DNA of 64,000 nt from assembly GCA_028285005.1 (NCBI GenBank), contig JANQQP010000037.1:1-64000 (forward strand), read 5' to 3'. The notes under the pieces were generated by a model. That model saw only the letters and a program-made list of their open reading frames with translations, was not told where the DNA came from and searched no databases. Positions within the stretch are counted from its first letter, which is position 1; the number at the start of each line of letters is the position of its first letter. The position numbers were made by a program, and so were the translations under genes. This stretch comes from Dehalococcoidia bacterium. GTDB taxonomy: Bacteria > Chloroflexota > Dehalococcoidia > Lucifugimonadales > Lucifugimonadaceae. Shown piece after piece: positions 27,808 to 36,687 of the stretch.

Positions 27808-28740
27808 TCAATCGTGCGGTGCGCGATCAGCCTTCGCCTCGGCAATTCGCTGCTCAGCGACTTCCACGTAATCAGTCGAGATCTCATAGCCGACGTAACG
27901 ACGGCCGTCCTTTGCTGCGGCGATTGCGGTGGCGCCGGAGCCCATGAACGGGTCGAGCACGATCTCATCTGAAAAGGTGTAGAGCTGGATCAGCCGGTGC
28001 GGTAGCTCGACAGGGAACGGAGCCGGATGCTTCGCACGCTTCGCCGACTGCGGACCGAAGGTCCAGACGCTCTTCGTGAACTCCAGGAAATCGTCTCGTT
28101 CGATGGTCGGTTCACGGTCCTGCGGCTTCTTGCGGCCAAATGGCGGCTTCTGGAACACCAGGATGTACTCATGAGTGTCCCGCAACGTCGGGTTTGAAGC
28201 CGACATCCAGCTTCCCCACGCTGTCGATGTACCAGCGCCCGCGGCCTTCTCCCAGATGATTTCGCCTCGCATGAAGAAGCCGGCTTCTTGCGCAAGACCG
28301 ATGATGATGGAGTGCAGTGGAATGTACGGCTTACGGCCCAGATTGGCCACGTTGACGCAGGCGCGACCGCCATCAATCAAGACTCGATGAGTCTCTAACA
28401 AGACCTTGAGCAAAAGCGCGGAGTAGTCATCAAGCGACAGGTCCTCGTCGTACTCCTTACCCACGTTGTAAGGCGGCGACGTGACCATCAGGTGCACTGA
28501 GCGGTCCGGCAACTCCGGCATCTCTTCACTCGAGTGAGTGTAGATGCGGTCCAGCGTGCTCTCCGGCACCGGCTGCTCAGGTTGTGGGTTCACGTTCAGC
28601 GCTGCTTCGTCTGGTTGCAGCGCGCGGGCGTAGTAGTCGGACGAGTCGTGGCTAATGCGAGCTCCACTTCCGAACGCGCTGGTACGAGTTGGCCGGCGGT
28701 CGTGCTGGGACGAGTTTTTGCCGTTGCTGCTGAGTGTCAT
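27808..28740 (-). CDS. Site-specific DNA methyltransferase (beta-class, N4-C or N6-A)
   Basis: 310 residues from the ATG at 28740; the frame is open further upstream, but that part is low in family similarity. The catalytic motif IV TSPPYNVGKEY comes before the S-adenosylmethionine motif I DPFMGSGATAIAA, the beta-class order. TSPPY is common in N4-cytosine enzymes and in some N6-adenine ones, so the modified base is undecided. No restriction nuclease gene is adjacent, so it is a solitary methyltransferase or one whose partner lies elsewhere. It shares no similarity with the type I HsdM encoded at 48.8 kb. Confidence 0.88.
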   Translation of the reverse strand: MTLSSNGKNSSQHDRRPTRTSAFGSGARISHDSSDYYARALQPDEAALNVNPQPEQPVPESTLDRIYTHSSEEMPELPDRSVHLMVTSPPYNVGKEYDEDLSLDDYSALLLKVLLETHRVLIDGGRACVNVANLGRKPYIPLHSIIIGLAQEAGFFMRGEIIWEKAAGAGTSTAWGSWMSASNPTLRDTHEYILVFQKPPFGRKKPQDREPTIERDDFLEFTKSVWTFGPQSAKRAKHPAPFPVELPHRLIQLYTFSDEIVLDPFMGSGATAIAAAKDGRRYVGYEISTDYVEVAEQRIAEAKADRAPHD

Positions 28741-28807
28741 CGGTGAGCGAAATCGGATCCGCGGAGAGAGGGTGAGAGGCCTTCGCCCGATGCTAGCAGT
28801 TGTGCGA

Positions 28808-30907
28808 CTAGCTGTCGCGATCCGGAGGCAACTCGCCACCAGTTGCCCGGTCCAGCAGCGTGATCAGGTCCACGGCGTTCTTGTCGTCGGCAACGCCTTT
28901 TGCGGTCAATCCTTCGTCCATCATCTGGATGCAGAACGGGCAGCTAACGGCCACGGTTTCGGCGCCGGTCTCAAGGAACTGTTCTGTCCGGATGTGGTTC
29001 ACGCGCTTCCCGTTGTCCTCCATCCACATCCTGCCGCCACCGGCGCCGCAACAGAAGGTCTTCTCGCTGTTGCGTGACATCTCCTTCACCTGCAGTCCGG
29101 GAATCTGGCTCATGATGAAACGAGGCTCCTCGGTCATCCCGTTGTGGCGCGCTATGTAACAGGAGTCGTGGTAGCTCACCGACCCGACGATGCCCTCGCC
29201 TGGCTTGAGCTTGCCGTCCTTGAGCAGCTTGCCAATGAACGCTGTGTAGTGCTCGACGTCGTAAGAATCGCCAAGTTGGGGATACTCGTTCTTGATCGTG
29301 TTGAAGCAGTGCGGGCAGGTGGTGACGATCTTCTTGACGCTGTAGCGCCTGAACGTATCGCGGTTCTGCTCGGCCTGCAGTTGCCACAGGTACTCGTTGC
29401 CCATTCGTCGAGCAGGATCACCAGTGCATGTCTCCTCATCGCCCAGCACAGCGAAGTCGACACCAGCGCGTTTCAACATTCGGGCCATGGAACGCGTCGT
29501 TTCCACGCCTCGTTGCACCAGCGCGCCTGTGCAGCCGACCCAGAAGAGCACCTCTGCATCGGGTTTCTCAGCAAGGGTCGGGATATCCAGGCCTTCCATC
29601 CAACTGGTTCGGGTGAGATTGGTTCCAGACCATGGATGGCCGCGCTGCTCGATGCTCTGGAGGGCTGACAGCGCCGTTTCTGGGCCACTGCCCTCTTCGA
29701 GCACCATGAACCGGCGCATATCGATGATGGTGTCGATGTGGTTGATCGAAACGGGACAGGCTTCGACACACGAGCCGCAGCTCGTGCAGGCCCAGAGCGC
29801 TTCGTCGCCAGCGGCGTCATGGACCATCGAACGCGCCGGCTCGGGCGGCGTCTCTCCTTCGGGAGTGAGATAGAGCGCAGGCGCGCGTTCCTCTGCGTAG
29901 CCACGCATGTCCTGGATTAGCTTGCGGGGCGACAGCGGAGTATCGGCAGCGTAGGCAGGACACTGCGTCTGGCAACGGCCGCAGTTGGTGCAGGCGTCGA
30001 AGCTGAGCACCTGCTGCCACGTTAAATCGGGCAGGTCCTTCGCTCCAAAAGTCTCCAGAGTTTCGAGGTCGCCCATTGGCTTCAATGCTCCGCTTGGCCT
30101 GAGCGTGCGGAAGTAGGTGTTGAGCGGGCTGATCACCATGTGACTGAACTTGGAGAATTCGGCCGCCGCGTACACAAAGCCGACCGTGAAGATGGCAGCG
30201 TGAGTCCACCACATGACCCGATGCATGTCTTCCATTACAGCGGTGGTCATGCCGAGTCCTTCGAGCGCTTTCGCGAAGACCCAGCCGACCGGGGACCAGG
30301 CTGCTGCTGAGGTGTCGTACAGCGCGCTTGCGGGATTGAGTTCTGTCGCCCCGATTCGCAGCCCCTCGATCAGGAATCCGGTGAAGAGCAACGCGAACAG
30401 GAACCCCAGAACGATGCCATCATCCGCAAAGGTGTTGAGGCGCTCCGGCTTGAGCACATATCTGCGCCATGCGGCCATGGCGACTCCGACTGTCGCAAGC
30501 AGACCACCAAATACGTCCCAAACCAACGAGGTCTGCAGCCGTATGTGGGCGGTCGGGAAGGTCCAATCGAAGTATTCCTCAGTGTTGAACTCGATCGCAG
30601 CGATGGTCGTGGCGATGAGCAGGATGGTGAAGCCCCAGAAGATCGAGAGGTGCATGTACCCGGCGTAGCGCTCTCGATTGCGGAACTTGCGGTGCCGCAG
30701 AAGATCGACCCATGCATAGACGAGGAACTCACGGATGCGAACTGAGTGATCGCCAAGTTCGTTGTAGGGACCTGCGGTCCGCCAGATACGGATGCGCCGG
30801 TACATGCCGTAGATGATGGCGACAACTGCGATGGGAGCGACGAAGTAGACGACCGCGCCGAGAAGCGGGTAGCCGATGTTCCAGAAGTCGGTGCGTCCGT
30901 CTAGCAA
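28808..30907 (-). CDS. Membrane Fe-S reductase: NarI-like cytochrome b domain fused to HdrD-like domains
   Basis: 699 residues. The N-terminal 270 residues form about six membrane helices with histidines, resembling nitrate-reductase gamma (NarI) b-type cytochromes. Two ferredoxin motifs follow: CTNCGRCQTQCP (about 307) and CTSCGSCVEACP (about 372). Two CCG-like domains come next, the first with ETCTGDPARR (about 500) and TCPHC (about 532), the second with HDSCY (about 579), CCGAGGG (about 617) and CPFC (about 652). This layout is that of EtfD/HdrD-like oxidoreductases that pass electrons from a soluble donor such as electron-transfer flavoprotein to the quinone pool. The first CCG motif reads CTGD rather than CCGD, so one cluster ligand is altered. 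No etfAB genes are adjacent. Confidence 0.88.
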   Translation of the reverse strand: MLDGRTDFWNIGYPLLGAVVYFVAPIAVVAIIYGMYRRIRIWRTAGPYNELGDHSVRIREFLVYAWVDLLRHRKFRNRERYAGYMHLSIFWGFTILLIATTIAAIEFNTEEYFDWTFPTAHIRLQTSLVWDVFGGLLATVGVAMAAWRRYVLKPERLNTFADDGIVLGFLFALLFTGFLIEGLRIGATELNPASALYDTSAAAWSPVGWVFAKALEGLGMTTAVMEDMHRVMWWTHAAIFTVGFVYAAAEFSKFSHMVISPLNTYFRTLRPSGALKPMGDLETLETFGAKDLPDLTWQQVLSFDACTNCGRCQTQCPAYAADTPLSPRKLIQDMRGYAEERAPALYLTPEGETPPEPARSMVHDAAGDEALWACTSCGSCVEACPVSINHIDTIIDMRRFMVLEEGSGPETALSALQSIEQRGHPWSGTNLTRTSWMEGLDIPTLAEKPDAEVLFWVGCTGALVQRGVETTRSMARMLKRAGVDFAVLGDEETCTGDPARRMGNEYLWQLQAEQNRDTFRRYSVKKIVTTCPHCFNTIKNEYPQLGDSYDVEHYTAFIGKLLKDGKLKPGEGIVGSVSYHDSCYIARHNGMTEEPRFIMSQIPGLQVKEMSRNSEKTFCCGAGGGRMWMEDNGKRVNHIRTEQFLETGAETVAVSCPFCIQMMDEGLTAKGVADDKNAVDLITLLDRATGGELPPDRDS

Positions 30908-30998
30908 GGTACGTGTAGGTCAATCGAACGCGAAGTCGCGTCTTTAAGTGGTCAGGTGGCGGCCCAGTGTAGCTGTTGGGGGCGGGGAACCGTGTTCC

Positions 30999-31994
30999 TC
31001 ACATATTCGCCAGGAGCACGACCGCTGCAGTGCCGAGCCATAGAAGGATGTTCAGACGCAGCGGTCGATCGGTCAGTAGCACGTCCTCCGGGGCCTCGCC
31101 AGCGCCTTTCACGTGCATCAGGTAGAGGTAGCGGAAGAGGCCGTATCCCACGAAGGGAATAGTCAGCATCATCGTGTTGTTCTCAGGCACGTTGGATGAC
31201 TCGGTGATACCCGATGAGAAGGTGTAGAGCGTGTAGGCCATGAGAGTGGACGCCGCAACGATCACGATTAGCTGGTCCAGCAGCTTCTCTGTGTATTCGC
31301 GCAGAATCGCTCGCTGGTTTTCGGCCTGATCGCCTGCGGCCATCAGCTCCGAGCGCCGCTTGACGAGCGCGATGAAGAGCGCTCCCAGGGCGGTTACAAC
31401 GTAGAGCCACGGCGAGATGTTCAGCGGGACGACAGCCGGTTCGAGACCACCAAAGCCAAATTCGGTGCCATTAATGGCCAATGTGCCTGCGACGGCGCGC
31501 AGCACGAAACCGGCTGAGATCGACATCACATCCAGGATCACTTCGTGTTTAAGGACTGTGGTGTAAGCGACGTTCAGCGTGAGGTAGCCGGCGCTAACAG
31601 CCAGCAGCGGAATGTTGATGACGGCAACGGCGGCCAGCCCGGCAGCAGCTAGCAGGATCGCCGCGGTCCATGCCAGTTGCTGCGACACGAGCCCCGCGGC
31701 AATGGGCCTGTATCTCTTTTTCGGATGATTGCGGTCCTGCTCGATGTCTTGCAGGTCGTTGAATAGATACACCGCGCTGGAGAGGGCCGAGAAGGATGCA
31801 AAGGTGATCAGCGCCTTCGCGATGATGATCAGGTTACGGTCGAGGTTGTTGGAATCCCACCAGATGTTGATGGTGAAAAAGAGGGGCACAAGCACAAGCC
31901 CGTTCTTAGCCGACTGCTTCGGCCGGGCAGAGCGGGTAAGGTTCTTGAGCGTGCTAAACGAGAGCAATACGGTTCCGGGGTTCTCTGCAACCAT
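30999..31994 (-). CDS. UbiA-family prenyltransferase, decaprenyl-phosphate phosphoribosyltransferase type
   Basis: 331 residues from the ATG at 31994, with eight or nine membrane helices. The first Asp-rich motif reads NDLQDIEQDRNHPKKRYRP, and the second loop carries YTTVLKHEVILDV. NHPxKRxRP is typical of the subgroup related to mycobacterial decaprenyl-phosphate phosphoribosyltransferase, which attaches phosphoribose to a polyprenyl phosphate for arabinose-containing wall glycans; the specific assignment is by motif memory. Integral to the cytoplasmic membrane. The gene is divergent from tlyA. Confidence 0.8.
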   Translation of the reverse strand: MVAENPGTVLLSFSTLKNLTRSARPKQSAKNGLVLVPLFFTINIWWDSNNLDRNLIIIAKALITFASFSALSSAVYLFNDLQDIEQDRNHPKKRYRPIAAGLVSQQLAWTAAILLAAAGLAAVAVINIPLLAVSAGYLTLNVAYTTVLKHEVILDVMSISAGFVLRAVAGTLAINGTEFGFGGLEPAVVPLNISPWLYVVTALGALFIALVKRRSELMAAGDQAENQRAILREYTEKLLDQLIVIVAASTLMAYTLYTFSSGITESSNVPENNTMMLTIPFVGYGLFRYLYLMHVKGAGEAPEDVLLTDRPLRLNILLWLGTAAVVLLANM

Positions 31995-32052
31995 GCAGCG
32001 ATCATATGGAGCGTTGGCGCAAACGGTCAACGAATAGCGATGCGAATGTCCG

Positions 32053-32808
32053 ATGGGTGGTGACACCAGTAGAACGAGACTAGACGAACTACTGGTCGCA
32101 CGCGGCTACGTTGCAGATGCTGACTCTGCATCGCGCCTGATCATGGCCGGAAAGGTCTCGCTGAGCGGTCGTGACGCGGCAGCGGTGCTGACTCCCGGGA
32201 TGCTTGTTCGGTCCGATGTCGAGATGACCGTCGCCGAGCCGCCGAGGTTTGTTTCGCGGGCCGGGTTCAAGTTGGAACGTGGTTTGGAGGAGTTTGGCGT
32301 CGAGGTCGATGGCCTCGTAGCTCTCGATATCGGCGCGTCTACCGGCGGATTTACTGACTGCCTGCTGCAACAGGACGCGTCACGCGTCTACGCAGTAGAT
32401 TCCGGCCGCGGTCAGTTGCATTCGCGTTTAGTGGCCGACGACCGTGTTGTCAGCATGGAGCGCACGAACGCCCGGAAACCGTTCACTCTCCCTGAACGCG
32501 TCCAGATCATCGTCGCCGACGTCTCATTCATCTCGTTGCTGGCTGTTCTGCCACCATGCATGGCGCACCTGGAACCCGGCGGACACTGTATAGCGCTACT
32601 TAAGCCGCAGTTTGAGGCGAGGCGTGACGAGGTTCCGGCTGGCGGAGTGATCACGAGCGAGGCTGTGTTGCAGTCCGTGGTCGAGCGGTTCACCGCAGAT
32701 GCTCCGAAGCGTGGTTTGAGCGTTACAGGGATCGTCGAGTCGCCAATCCAGGGAGATCGTGGAAACCGGGAGTTCCTCATCCGCATCGAATCAATACTGG
32801 ACGATTGA
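32053..32808 (+). CDS. tlyA: TlyA-family 2'-O-methyltransferase (rRNA)
   Basis: 251 residues. An N-terminal S4 RNA-binding domain (about 6-66, RLDELLVARGYVADADSASRLIMAGKVSL) is joined to an FtsJ-type methyltransferase domain with S-adenosylmethionine motif LDIGASTGGFTDCLLQ (about 93-108) and LLKPQFEA (about 188). TlyA enzymes 2'-O-methylate cytidines in 16S and/or 23S rRNA; family membership is clear, the exact site is not. The start is 58 bases from the divergent prenyltransferase start. Confidence 0.9.
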   Translation: MGGDTSRTRLDELLVARGYVADADSASRLIMAGKVSLSGRDAAAVLTPGMLVRSDVEMTVAEPPRFVSRAGFKLERGLEEFGVEVDGLVALDIGASTGGFTDCLLQQDASRVYAVDSGRGQLHSRLVADDRVVSMERTNARKPFTLPERVQIIVADVSFISLLAVLPPCMAHLEPGGHCIALLKPQFEARRDEVPAGGVITSEAVLQSVVERFTADAPKRGLSVTGIVESPIQGDRGNREFLIRIESILDD

Positions 32809-33104
32809 TGATGAAGTGCCGAAACAGAGACTCTGAACCACGTGAAATACGTATGACTGTTGTGCGGATCAGCCCAGTGTCGCTCGTTGACCTGCAACTA
32901 CGGTCAGCCTAGAATTCGAGTTAAAGGGGCGTTAAACCTTGGTCGGACCTTCTCGACGCCCTTTGCGGACCTGTTGATTTCAAGATCCATGAACCGCACA
33001 AGCGCCTGATGCTCGGGGAAACAACCCAGTTGCAATCTGAATCCGGATCCAGCAAGGCGCTCGGCCTAAACGCCACTCTTGATGCGCCGACCAGTCGTCT
33101 CGAC

Positions 33105-34520
33105 ATGGATCATGACGACCGGCCTCGTGAAGCCTGCGGGGTTGTCGGTATCCATAGTCCGGGCAACGATGTGGCCCGGGCTACTTTTTTTGGTCTCTTC
33201 GCTCTTCAGCACCGTGGCCAGGAGAGCGCTGGAATCGCCTCCTCCGACGGGAACGCGATCCGCCTTCACGCTCGAATGGGGCTCATCAGCCAGGTCTTCA
33301 AAGAAGAGGACCTGGCAGACTTGCGAGGGCATCTTGCGATCGGCCACACACGGTATTCGACGATGGGCGGGAGCAAACAGCACAACGCCCAGCCACTGAT
33401 CACAGATGGCCCGAGAGGCCGCATCGCCGTTGGTCACAATGGCAACGTCATCAACGCCTCTGACCTCAGGACAGAACTCTCGGAACAGTGGGGGATTACC
33501 TTCGACCGGACTTCGGACACAGAGGTCATCGCTGAGATGTTCGCTCGAGCTCCCGGGCGGGACTGGTTCGAAGTCGCCTGGTACGCGATGCGCAGGCTAA
33601 AGGGCGCCTATTCGCTGGTCATCATGTCGAAAGACGAGCTGATCGCCGTGCGCGACCCTCTCGGCATCCGTCCGCTGTGTCTCGGGAAGCTCAACGGCGG
33701 ATATGTCGTCGCCTCAGAGACCGCAGCGCTCGACAACATCGGCGCAACGTTCATCCGTGAGCTGCAGAACGGTGAGGCGGTCGTCATCAACAAAGACGGC
33801 ATCACATCCAAGATCTGGCCTGCAGCCCGTAAGACCCATTCGATGTGTGTGTTCGAGCAGATCTACTTCGCACGTCCGGACAGCGTCTTGAACGGCCAGC
33901 TGGCTTACGACTCACGGCGCAGGATGGGCGCCGAGTTGTTCAGAGAGAGTCCTGTCGACGCTGATCTCGTCATAGGCATTCCAGACTCGTCCATCCCTCA
34001 CGCGATCGGCTACGCGAACGCTTCAGGCATAGCGTACGGCGAGGGAATCATTAGGAATCGCTACGTTGGGCGCACATTTATCGCCCCGGACCAGCGGATG
34101 CGTGACGTTGGCGTGCAGATGAAGTTCAACGCTATGCGGAGCATCATAGAAGGCAAGCGGATTATCGTCGTCGACGACTCGATCGTCCGCAGCACGACCA
34201 CCGTGCGAGTCATCAACATGCTGCAAAACGCCGGAGCCAGGGAGATCCATGTCCGGGTTGCGGCTCCGGCCATCATCTCAACCTGTCACTTCGGTGTAGA
34301 CATGGCGACCATGGCGGAGTTGATAGCGGCCAATAAGAGCGTCGAGGAGATTCGGCAGCACATCGGCGCCGATTCGTTGGCCTACCTGAGCGTCGATGGT
34401 CTGAAGGCTGCAGTCGGCGTGCAGGATGACAGCTACTGCAAAGGTTGCTTCACAGGCCGATACCCGATTCCGGTGCAGCTGGAGATGGACAAACTGGCGC
34501 TTGAGCCAACCCCCGTTTAG
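33105..34520 (+). CDS. purF: Amidophosphoribosyltransferase
   Basis: 471 residues from the ATG at 33105; an upstream in-frame ATG at 33009 would add 32 residues. The preferred start gives a short propeptide (MDHDDRPREA) before the catalytic Cys of CGVVGI, which would become the N-terminus of the class II glutamine amidotransferase domain. GHTRYSTMG and HNGN follow, then the phosphoribosyltransferase PRPP loop IIVVDDSIVRSTT. Cysteines in MCVFEQIYF, STCHFG and YCKGCFTGRYP match the Bacillus-type 4Fe-4S enzyme. It catalyses the first step of purine synthesis, PRPP plus glutamine to phosphoribosylamine. Confidence 0.95.
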   Translation: MDHDDRPREACGVVGIHSPGNDVARATFFGLFALQHRGQESAGIASSDGNAIRLHARMGLISQVFKEEDLADLRGHLAIGHTRYSTMGGSKQHNAQPLITDGPRGRIAVGHNGNVINASDLRTELSEQWGITFDRTSDTEVIAEMFARAPGRDWFEVAWYAMRRLKGAYSLVIMSKDELIAVRDPLGIRPLCLGKLNGGYVVASETAALDNIGATFIRELQNGEAVVINKDGITSKIWPAARKTHSMCVFEQIYFARPDSVLNGQLAYDSRRRMGAELFRESPVDADLVIGIPDSSIPHAIGYANASGIAYGEGIIRNRYVGRTFIAPDQRMRDVGVQMKFNAMRSIIEGKRIIVVDDSIVRSTTTVRVINMLQNAGAREIHVRVAAPAIISTCHFGVDMATMAELIAANKSVEEIRQHIGADSLAYLSVDGLKAAVGVQDDSYCKGCFTGRYPIPVQLEMDKLALEPTPV

Positions 34521-35275
34521 GCAGCGTCGCTATCCACTGTTTGCACCGGCATGGTGAGTGTGAAAACGCTTCCTTCGCCCACTTCGCTTGATGCCGAGAT
34601 ATCCCCGCCCATTGCTTTTGCTAACTTCCTGGCGATCGATAGACCGAGGCCACGGCCGGTGCTGGCTTTCGTGATCTCGTTGTCCAGCCTTGTGAACTCA
34701 TCGAACACCAGCGGCAGTTCATCTTCCGCAATTCCGTCGCCTTCGTCGGCCACCGAAACCTCGACCTGACCTTCACGCAGCGTGACTTTGAGTCTCACCT
34801 CTCTGCCGTCCGGCGAGTACTTGCAGGCGTTTGACAGCAGGTGCTCCATGATCTGGACCAAACGCTCACGGTCGGCCTTGATCATGGTCTCGATACCAGG
34901 GAACTCGGTCACGATGCGCTGAGACTTGGTGTCTGCGATCGGCTGGATCAGGGCTACAGCGTCCTTAACCGCACCGTAAAGAGTGAACTCTGTTTCGGTC
35001 AGCCATAACTCATCTTCTTCGATGTCCGACAGGTCGAGCAGGTTCTCCACGAGCTCATGCAGGCGCTTCGAGTTCCTGCTGATCATGTCGAGGTAAAGGG
35101 CGGTCTTTTCGTTTGCAGTGTCGCCCTGCTCGGCAAGCAGCCTGTCGGCGGCGGCGACGATGCTTGTCAGCGGCGTCCGGAACTCGTGGGTGATCGAGGC
35201 GATGAAGCGCGAACGCGTCTTGTTCGATTCGACCGTGTCTTTGCCCGAAGGGTCCGGTTTGGAAGAAGGAGCCAT
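34517..35275 (-). CDS. Orphan cytoplasmic sensor histidine kinase
   Basis: 252 residues. The dimerisation/phosphoacceptor motif is ASITHEFRTPLTSI (His about 30) and the ATPase domain has LLSNACKYSPDG (N box), VADEGDGIAED (G1) and GRGLGLSIARKL (G2). No sensor domain, HAMP or membrane segment precedes the kinase core, so input must come from a partner or from the 20-residue N-terminus. No response regulator gene is adjacent. Its last four bases overlap the end of convergent purF, and it separates purF from purM. Confidence 0.88.
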   Translation of the reverse strand: MAPSSKPDPSGKDTVESNKTRSRFIASITHEFRTPLTSIVAAADRLLAEQGDTANEKTALYLDMISRNSKRLHELVENLLDLSDIEEDELWLTETEFTLYGAVKDAVALIQPIADTKSQRIVTEFPGIETMIKADRERLVQIMEHLLSNACKYSPDGREVRLKVTLREGQVEVSVADEGDGIAEDELPLVFDEFTRLDNEITKASTGRGLGLSIARKLAKAMGGDISASSEVGEGSVFTLTMPVQTVDSDAA

Positions 35276-35609
35276 TTCGCTGCTGCGTGCTTACTCCGCA
35301 CATGCCGAGTGAAATCGGCACCGGTTCAGTATTGGGAAGTCGAGCGTGGCTTCGCGCGGGCGTTGCATTCATCATCGCCCGGCCATGATTCCCCCGATTG
35401 CGTGGATTGCGCAGCATGGTTAAGTGCTAATTGCCAACACAGGCTGCCTTACAGCCGTTTCGAGATGATTCTGCTTGTCGTCGAACAGGCGAGAAGGGGA
35501 TGCCGAAGACAGTCCCCCGGCATATACTTGCCACTTCGCCAGATCGCTTTCCGGCCCGGGTCCAGTCGGTCGGAAACTGAGCCAAAACACCACTGGAGGT
35601 GGTGCGAAT
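35276..35609 (+). other. Intergenic region between histidine kinase and purM
   Basis: This 334-bp stretch between the divergent kinase and purM genes holds no convincing gene. It must contain the promoters of both. A good ribosome binding site, GGAGGTGG (35595-35602), lies 7 bases before the purM ATG. I saw no purine riboswitch core. Confidence 0.5.
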
Positions 35610-36668
35610 ATGGATGCCGGAGCCGAGGGCACAATAGCCGGGCTGACGTACCGTGACGCGGGCGTGGACCTGGATGCCGCCGCTGCTGCGAAGGTCCGCA
35701 TCATGGAGCTCGCTAAGAGCACACTCGGGACCAGCGTGCTGTCGGCGCAGGGCGGCTTCGGCGGCGTCATCGACCCCGGCGCTAACTCAAACACTCTGCT
35801 CGTGTCGAGCACTGACAGTGTTGGGACCAAGTTGCGAATCGCGCAGGCTATGGGTCGCCACAACACGATAGGTATCGACATCGTCAACCACTGCATCAAC
35901 GACATCCTGCCCGCTGGCGCGGTGCCGCTCTTCTTTCTCGACTACATCGGTCTCTCCAACTTCGACGAAACGCTACTCGCTGAAATCCTCGAAGGCCTCA
36001 GCGCGGCATGCACAGACGCCGGTTGCGCGCTGCTTGGCGGAGAGACGGCGACGTTACCGGGCATATATCACGGGGATGACTACGACCTGGTTGGTTTCAT
36101 CGTTGGCACAGTCCAGCGAGATCGCCTCATCAAGCCGGAGAACACGAAGTCCGGGGATGTGCTGATTGGTCTGCCTTCGAGTGGATTGCACACGAACGGG
36201 TACTCGCTGGTGCGGAAGGTATTTGGAGTCGACGAGGACTCCTCGGCACTACAAGATCTTCTGCCTGGCACGGAGATCAAGCTGGGCGATGCGTTGCTCG
36301 TGCCTCATCGCAGCTACCTGCCCTGGCTCAAGGACAACTCCGGCGCGGTTCGCCGCGAAGTGAAGGGTCTTGGTCACAACACCGGCGGCGGGATATTCAA
36401 GAACGTGCCGCGAGTGATCGCAAAAGGCCTGGCTGCTGAGATTGACCTGAGAAGCTGGGAGACGCCGCCGCTTTTCCAGCACATTCAGCGTTCGGGCGGC
36501 ATCGATGATCTGGAGATGTTCCGGGTCTTCAACATGGGGCTGGGCATGGTGATCGTTACTTCAGAGAAGGATGCGGATCGCCTTCTCAATTCGATCGAGG
36601 GTTCGTGGTTAGTTGGCCGGTTGGTCGAGCAAACCGGTGATGAGCGAGTAATCGCAAAGGGCCTGTAG
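35610..36668 (+). CDS. purM: Phosphoribosylformylglycinamidine cyclo-ligase
   Basis: 352 residues from the ATG at 35610, chosen for the GGAGGTGG just upstream; an earlier in-frame start would add 45 unsupported residues. AIR synthetase features are GLTYRDAGVDLDAAA, FGGVIDPG, the DSVGTKLRIA ATP-binding segment, and GGETATLPGIYHGDDYDLVGF. It closes the imidazole ring, converting formylglycinamidine ribonucleotide to aminoimidazole ribonucleotide with ATP. It is followed 19 bases later by purH, so the two are co-transcribed. Confidence 0.94.
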   Translation: MDAGAEGTIAGLTYRDAGVDLDAAAAAKVRIMELAKSTLGTSVLSAQGGFGGVIDPGANSNTLLVSSTDSVGTKLRIAQAMGRHNTIGIDIVNHCINDILPAGAVPLFFLDYIGLSNFDETLLAEILEGLSAACTDAGCALLGGETATLPGIYHGDDYDLVGFIVGTVQRDRLIKPENTKSGDVLIGLPSSGLHTNGYSLVRKVFGVDEDSSALQDLLPGTEIKLGDALLVPHRSYLPWLKDNSGAVRREVKGLGHNTGGGIFKNVPRVIAKGLAAEIDLRSWETPPLFQHIQRSGGIDDLEMFRVFNMGLGMVIVTSEKDADRLLNSIEGSWLVGRLVEQTGDERVIAKGL

Positions 36669-36687
36669 GAGGCATTTCGCAGCAGAT

